Origin: Gordionus sp. m RMFG-2023
Taxonomy: Eukaryota > Nematomorpha > Gordioida > Chordodea > Parachordodidae
DNA length: 64,000 nucleotides
Reading direction: 5' to 3'
Assembly: GCF_954871325.1 (NCBI RefSeq)
Contig: NC_088775.1
Location: 54,289,561 to 54,353,560, forward strand
Positions 59,605 through 64,000 of the stretch are shown piece after piece. The notes under the pieces are model-generated. The model saw only the letters and a list, made by a program, of their open reading frames with translations. It was not told where the DNA came from and did no database searches. Made by a program: the position numbers and the translations under genes. Every line of letters begins with the position of its first letter. Position 1 is the stretch's first letter.

Positions 59605-60020
59605 GTCAATTCAGCGAAACTTTTATCGCGAAACACTTTTTCGCGAAACTTTTAACGCGAATGAATTTTATAGAGAAACTTTTATCGCGAATCCATAATA
59701 GCGAATACTATTCCGCGAATGCAATATTGCGAAACAAATATTGCTAATTTTTTATAGCGAAACCTTTATAGCGAATACATTACCGCGAATACAACATCGC
59801 GAAACCTTTAATGCGAATACATTACCGCGAATCAATAATCGCGAAAATTTTATAGCGAAAAATTTGAAGCGAATACATTACCGCGAAACATTTATCGCGA
59901 ATCAATAATCGCGAAAATTTTATAGCGAAACCTTTAAAGCGAATACATTACCGCGAAACTTTAATCGCGAAGACAATTATTTCGCGAAACATATATCGCG
60001 AAGATATTATAGAGAATTTA
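59605..60020. repeat. CGCGAA array 2
   Basis: About 20 units similar to array 1 and in the same orientation, with ACATTACCGCGAA and AATCGCGAAAATTTTATAGC recurring. It starts with the same 41-bp leader as array 1, 2.65 kb away. Confidence 0.9.
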
Positions 60021-60329
60021 ATATCGTGATAATTGCTAATAATGATTATTTATTTTGAATCATTTTTTTATAATTATATTATTTGAATATTTTTTTAATT
60101 CACATAGTTTATAATTTTCTTTTAACCTTAAAAAATTTATATAATGATTAATAAACTTAGATCTGGTTTATGAAATTTGTTATTGAAATACACTTTTTTC
60201 GTTATCCTATCCTATCCTTTCCTTCTAATTTCTTATTTTATAATAATCGCGCACAAGGAACTCAGCTTTATCAATATATTAATCATTGAGTTTATTAGAT
60301 GACTTAATATTTATCAATCAATTTTGGCC

Positions 60330-60925
60330 AAGGTTAACAAGTCAGTCAATTGACCGGTCAAATGACTAGATTTTGACGGGTCAAGTCAAATATTCTATAA
60401 AATCTGAATATAAAAATATGTTTGAAAAAGAAAAAACGATATAAATACATGTGAAATGTGATCACGGTGCTTATTGAGTTCTTAATATTAAGGAGAGCAT
60501 TTTAATCATAGTGAATTTAATGAAGTATGTAATATAATAAAAGAATTAGGCATACAAAGTGGTGATCAAAATATTTCCATAAATTTCAGAAATAAAAGCG
60601 GCTTGTTTAATAGAAAATCATGGGGATAGCAGTAACTTCCATAAGAAACAATCAGATTTCAAACTCAAGCAGTGGAATTAGCTTTGACCACCATGGCCAT
60701 TAAGAGAAATGACATTACTAACAATTCCTAGATCTTCTTCAGAAAGAAATTGGTCGATTTGTGTCAATCTTACTAAAACAGAAATCGATTGATAATTTAG
60801 ACAAAAAGAAAATTGGTTAAAAAATATTAAAGAAAATGATGATATTCAATATAAAAAAATATTTATTTGATTTTAACCATATTTGACCGGTCAAATGCAC
60901 AACCGTGGTTTTGGTAGTCACTATT
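60330..60925 (+). mobile_element. hAT remnant with SSERNWS dimerisation block
   Basis: Inverted ends contain TTGACCGGTCAAAT (60,351 and 60,883). The plus-strand frame near 60,590-60,790 reads NKSGLFNRKSWG and, after breaks, SSSERNWSICVNLTKTEI, the hATC signature S-S-S-E-R-N-W-S. The catalytic part is absent. Possible imperfect flanks TTTTGGCC and TTTTGGTA. Confidence 0.65.
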
Positions 60926-61410
60926 CTTAAACAGTGTAGATGAATAAAGTCTACAACATTACTGTTTGGAATGTCAATTTTGAATGGTAATTCAAAAATG
61001 AATTACATCTAAGTGAAATAAGGGATTTCCCCAATTTAAAATATTTTTTAATCTTATTATTTTACGATCTTTATAGATATCTTTTTATCTTTTCTGTTTA
61101 TTTGGAGAAGGGGGAAGGGCGCGATAAAAATTTTAGTATAATATCTCGGCATTAATCTCAATTAATTTAAATATAATATTTTGATATGAGTTCTTATTGA
61201 AGCTTAAATAATTTTAAAATATAAAAAATATAGCTACACTAAAAATTAACAAATAATTAATGACATATTTGATAAATTATAACTATTTAAAAAAAAATAT
61301 TGCTAAAATTTAAAAAAAAAGTTTTCTCGTCTGGCTGGTGCCATTCCTTTGGTTATAAATTATAAATATTTTCGCCATTCTTTCCTCTTTATTTCGGAGT
61401 CTTATAAAAT
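60926..61410. other. 5' flank of the MULE transposase
   Basis: AT-rich. At 61,328-61,345 it contains CGTCTGGCTGGTGCCA, a motif shared with the arms of the element at 54,961-56,943, and a few dozen bases later ATAAATATTTTCGCC, also similar. This may be part of a terminal repeat of the MULE. Confidence 0.45.
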
Positions 61411-62960
61411 ATGTTATCAAGCAAAAATAAGGAGATCTTAACCTTTAAAAATTATTTGTTCGGCCTGGATAAAGTAGTCTTAGATACTAATTATTATGGA
61501 TGCATTAATCAAGATATATTTAAATGTCCCGTACGACTTACAAAAAAAAATGGTAAGATAAAAGATAATAAAGAAATACACAATCATCCAGAAAATCCAA
61601 TCGAAATGGAAACCAAGAAAATAATCAATTCAATTAAGAATGAAGCTTTGAATAATACTATGGAAACTCCTAACTTTATTGTGGCGAAACACGTATCTCA
61701 ATTAAATGATTCCATATTAATGGCACTACCATCACCGAATCTTATGAAACGTATAATTCAACGAACGCGGAGTTAAAACAGTTTTGCACCTCCGAATCCT
61801 AGCAGCCTTATTGAGCTGGTAATCCCACATGAATATTCGATTACAGATAAGGAGGATTTCATACTTCATGATGGTCAGGTAAGATTTTCTATAAATTTTT
61901 TGAACAAATATAACTAAATCTTTCATTTTTATTGCGATAAGCTGCCCGATAAGAAACACTTTATTATAATTGCTTATTTATTTATCATGTGTGCTAGGTT
62001 CCTGACCGTGTTATCATATTTGGAATAAGAAAAAATTTGGACTTCTTAGCTTCATGCGAACATTGGTTTTCTGATGATACATTTAAATCGCCACCTTTAT
62101 TTACGCAAATTTATACAATTCATGGGATTAAAAATAATAATGTTTTACCTCTCATATATATATTGACCAATAGAAAGGAATATGAAACATATAAAAGAAT
62201 ATTTACTATTATAGGTGACAACTTAATATCAACTCCAAAAAAAATTATGACGGATTTTGAAATAGCCAGTGTAAAAGCTTTCAATGAAGTGTTTCCCAGT
62301 TCGCAACACAAATGTTGCTATTTCCATTTTGGTCAATCCTTTTGGTGAAACATTCAAAAATATCGCAGAAATATAAAACAGATGTGGAATTTAATATACA
62401 ACTTAGAATGGTGGTTTGCTTGTCATTTGTGCCACCCTTAAATGTAGTTGAAACATTTGAATTACTAACAAACTCCGAATTTTATTCTAATAATCAATTG
62501 TTACTTCAGCCTCTAATTGAAACTTTTAAAAAAGCTTACATTGGTAAAACATTTAGAAGAGGCATACTTGCTTTGTTTAATATTGAACTATGGAACTGTT
62601 ACCAATTAACTCTGAACGGGGAAGCGAAAACCAACAACGCCGTTGAAGGGTAGCATATGCTTCAGTTCCCTCCTAACAAGTCACCATCCAAACATGTGTA
62701 AATTTATATCAAGTTATCTATTTTTTTAAATGATTTAAAAAGTATAAAGATTTACTAATAAACTTTATAATTTATATTCTAGGGTTAAAAAAACAACAAG
62801 GGTTGACAGAGTTAAAAAATGCTCAATATAATTCTGGTGAAACACCCTCAGAAAAAAATATCGAAATCTACATGCGAGAATAGTAACAATTATTTCTGAT
62901 TTTGAAAATCGATCAAGATTAGATTATCTTAAAGGAATCGCTATTAATATAACATTGAAT
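61411..62960 (+). pseudogene. MULE transposase with FLYWCH-like zinc finger, broken
   Basis: Exon 1 (61,411-61,878) begins with a FLYWCH-like finger (NYYGC, KCPVRL, IHNHPE) and leads to YSITDKEDFILHDGQ. A 119-bp intron (GTAAGA...GTGCTAG, 61,879-61,997, phase 0) follows. Exon 2 carries the MULE catalytic domain: RKNLDFLASCEHWFSDDTFK (first Asp), LFTQIYTIHGIKNNNVLPLI, KKIMTDFEIASVKAFNEVFP (second Asp), HKCCYFHFGQSFW, FNIELWNCYQLTLNGEAKTN then NAVEG (Glu) and after that YLKGIAINITLN. Breaks: a stop in place of a Gln codon at about 61,774, a frameshift near 62,345, a stop at the Trp of EGWH near 62,650, and later frame changes. All three catalytic acidic residues remain. No right terminal repeat was found. 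Confidence 0.85.
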
Positions 62961-64000
62961 GTTTATTTTTTTTAATTCTTATCTACAATAATAAAAATTT
63001 TGTTTGTTTTTATATAATAGTTTCTAATTTTTTATATTCGCATTATTTTTTGTGACAAAAATATAGGAAGGTCTACTTTAATATAAAATTTAGCTAGCTA
63101 CATACAGATTCATTCATCAAGATACAGATTTTATGAGAGTATTTACAAATTCTTTTATATGTGATGCAGTCTTTCTCTACCACATCAATCCCACGATTAA
63201 TATTTCAAAAATAACTACCTTTCGTCATGCATTATAAAATTATTTTAAAATTCATATTCCTAGCCCTTGATTCATATAGTTGTTTTCCCTTACAAATATA
63301 ATCATTTTTGATGAGCAACATTATTAGAAAAATATTATTATAAAATAATACTCAAGTATTACACTAAAGGGCAAAGTTTAAAACGAGGATTACATTTTCC
63401 TTTATTTATTAAAGCATGTAAATTTTTTTATATTGGGGTGTTTTTGTCCGATGTTTTTTTTATTTTTAACCAGTCTTTGTCCAAATCAGTGATTCTTTTA
63501 AAATTTTACACTTCAGTTATATATTTAACAAACTATTGGTTTAGACGATATATGGCAATGCTCTACTTTTTCCTTCACATATTCAATAAATAAAAAAATC
63601 ATTTTTTAAAAAACTTTTTATAATGAAATTCATTTTGTAAGGATATTTATTCTATATGTAAATTAGATATAAAAAAATATGACCTAAAGGGATCTATTAA
63701 TATAAGATAATACTTGCTATACCATTTCCTATTTTAACTTAAAAAAAGGACTGCGGAGAATATAATCAGGGGCTTGTATACATATCTATAAATGATATCA
63801 ACCCTCTCAAAACTTTTAACCTCCTACCAAATATAAATCATTAAAAAAAAGAAAATACCATTCATCCCGTTCCAATTTTATTCAAATAATGATAATTATT
63901 TCATAACTAACTATCCCCCTTCTAATTTCAATGATACTCCTCCAATGAGTTGGCAGTTCAAGTTACGATATTGACCTTGCTATAAAAATTTGGAAAAAAA
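62961..64000. other. AT-rich, nothing recognised
   Basis: No coding signal, repeat array or element end seen up to the window edge. Confidence 0.4.

Noticed and set aside
56958-60020. Repeat arrays that might be CRISPR
   Set aside because: Units are degenerate and of variable spacing, there are no unique uniform spacers, and the context is a metazoan genome with introns.

Overview
The window is a very AT-rich piece of a multicellular animal genome, dominated by transposable elements and their remains. The one host gene I can name is a vigilin-type multi-KH RNA-binding protein gene on the minus strand. Five exons are recognisable between 54.3 kb and 1.3 kb. They lie in the order expected from human vigilin (by analogy KH6, second half of KH9, KH11, KH12, KH13), have GT-AG borders and are all phase 0. 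The gene enters from the right of the window and continues past its left edge. Its introns reach tens of kilobases and hold nearly everything else seen here. Exons for KH7, KH8, the first half of KH9 and KH10 should also lie inside the window, but I could not find them. Introns of this size together with an animal-type vigilin argue for a metazoan. The base composition and transposon mix would suit a parasitic or otherwise AT-rich invertebrate, but the phylum cannot be fixed from this sequence.

Layout. 0-0.6 kb: 3' end of a LINE whose protein ends in a PD-(D/E)XK-like domain. 1.3-6.8 kb: vigilin KH13, KH12 and KH11 exons, with hAT scraps between. 7.0-7.7 kb: hAT C-terminal remnant. 7.9-24.8 kb: a nested stack, in which an RTE-like LINE is split by a Ty3/gypsy-type LTR fossil and by a piggyBac element, and the fossil is split by four hAT elements. 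24.8-25.6 kb: gag-like piece of a second LTR fossil. 27.0-27.7 kb: CGCGAA-type repeat with a hAT MITE inside. 27.84-27.98 kb: vigilin half-KH exon. 28.9-30.3 kb: hAT scrap and LINE 3' end. 30.3-36 kb: mostly unrecognised, with two weak candidate exons. 36-47.9 kb: a DNA transposon with long inverted terminal arms and a Tc1/mariner-like transposase remnant, invaded by a nearly complete LINE (itself carrying two hAT MITEs), another MITE, and a hAT that contains a LINE. 48-49.5 kb: 5' half of another LINE. 50.7-56.9 kb: MITEs, a mariner scrap, the vigilin KH6 exon and a 2-kb element with about 650-bp terminal inverted repeats. 56.9-60.0 kb: two CGCGAA arrays enclosing a minisatellite. 60.3-63 kb: hAT tail and a MULE/FLYWCH transposase pseudogene.

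There is no operon, CRISPR or defence-type gene cluster. The window's interest lies in how insertions stack with readable target duplications, in a minisatellite shared between a hAT and a CGCGAA-repeat locus, and in a host gene that keeps its reading frame across this landscape.
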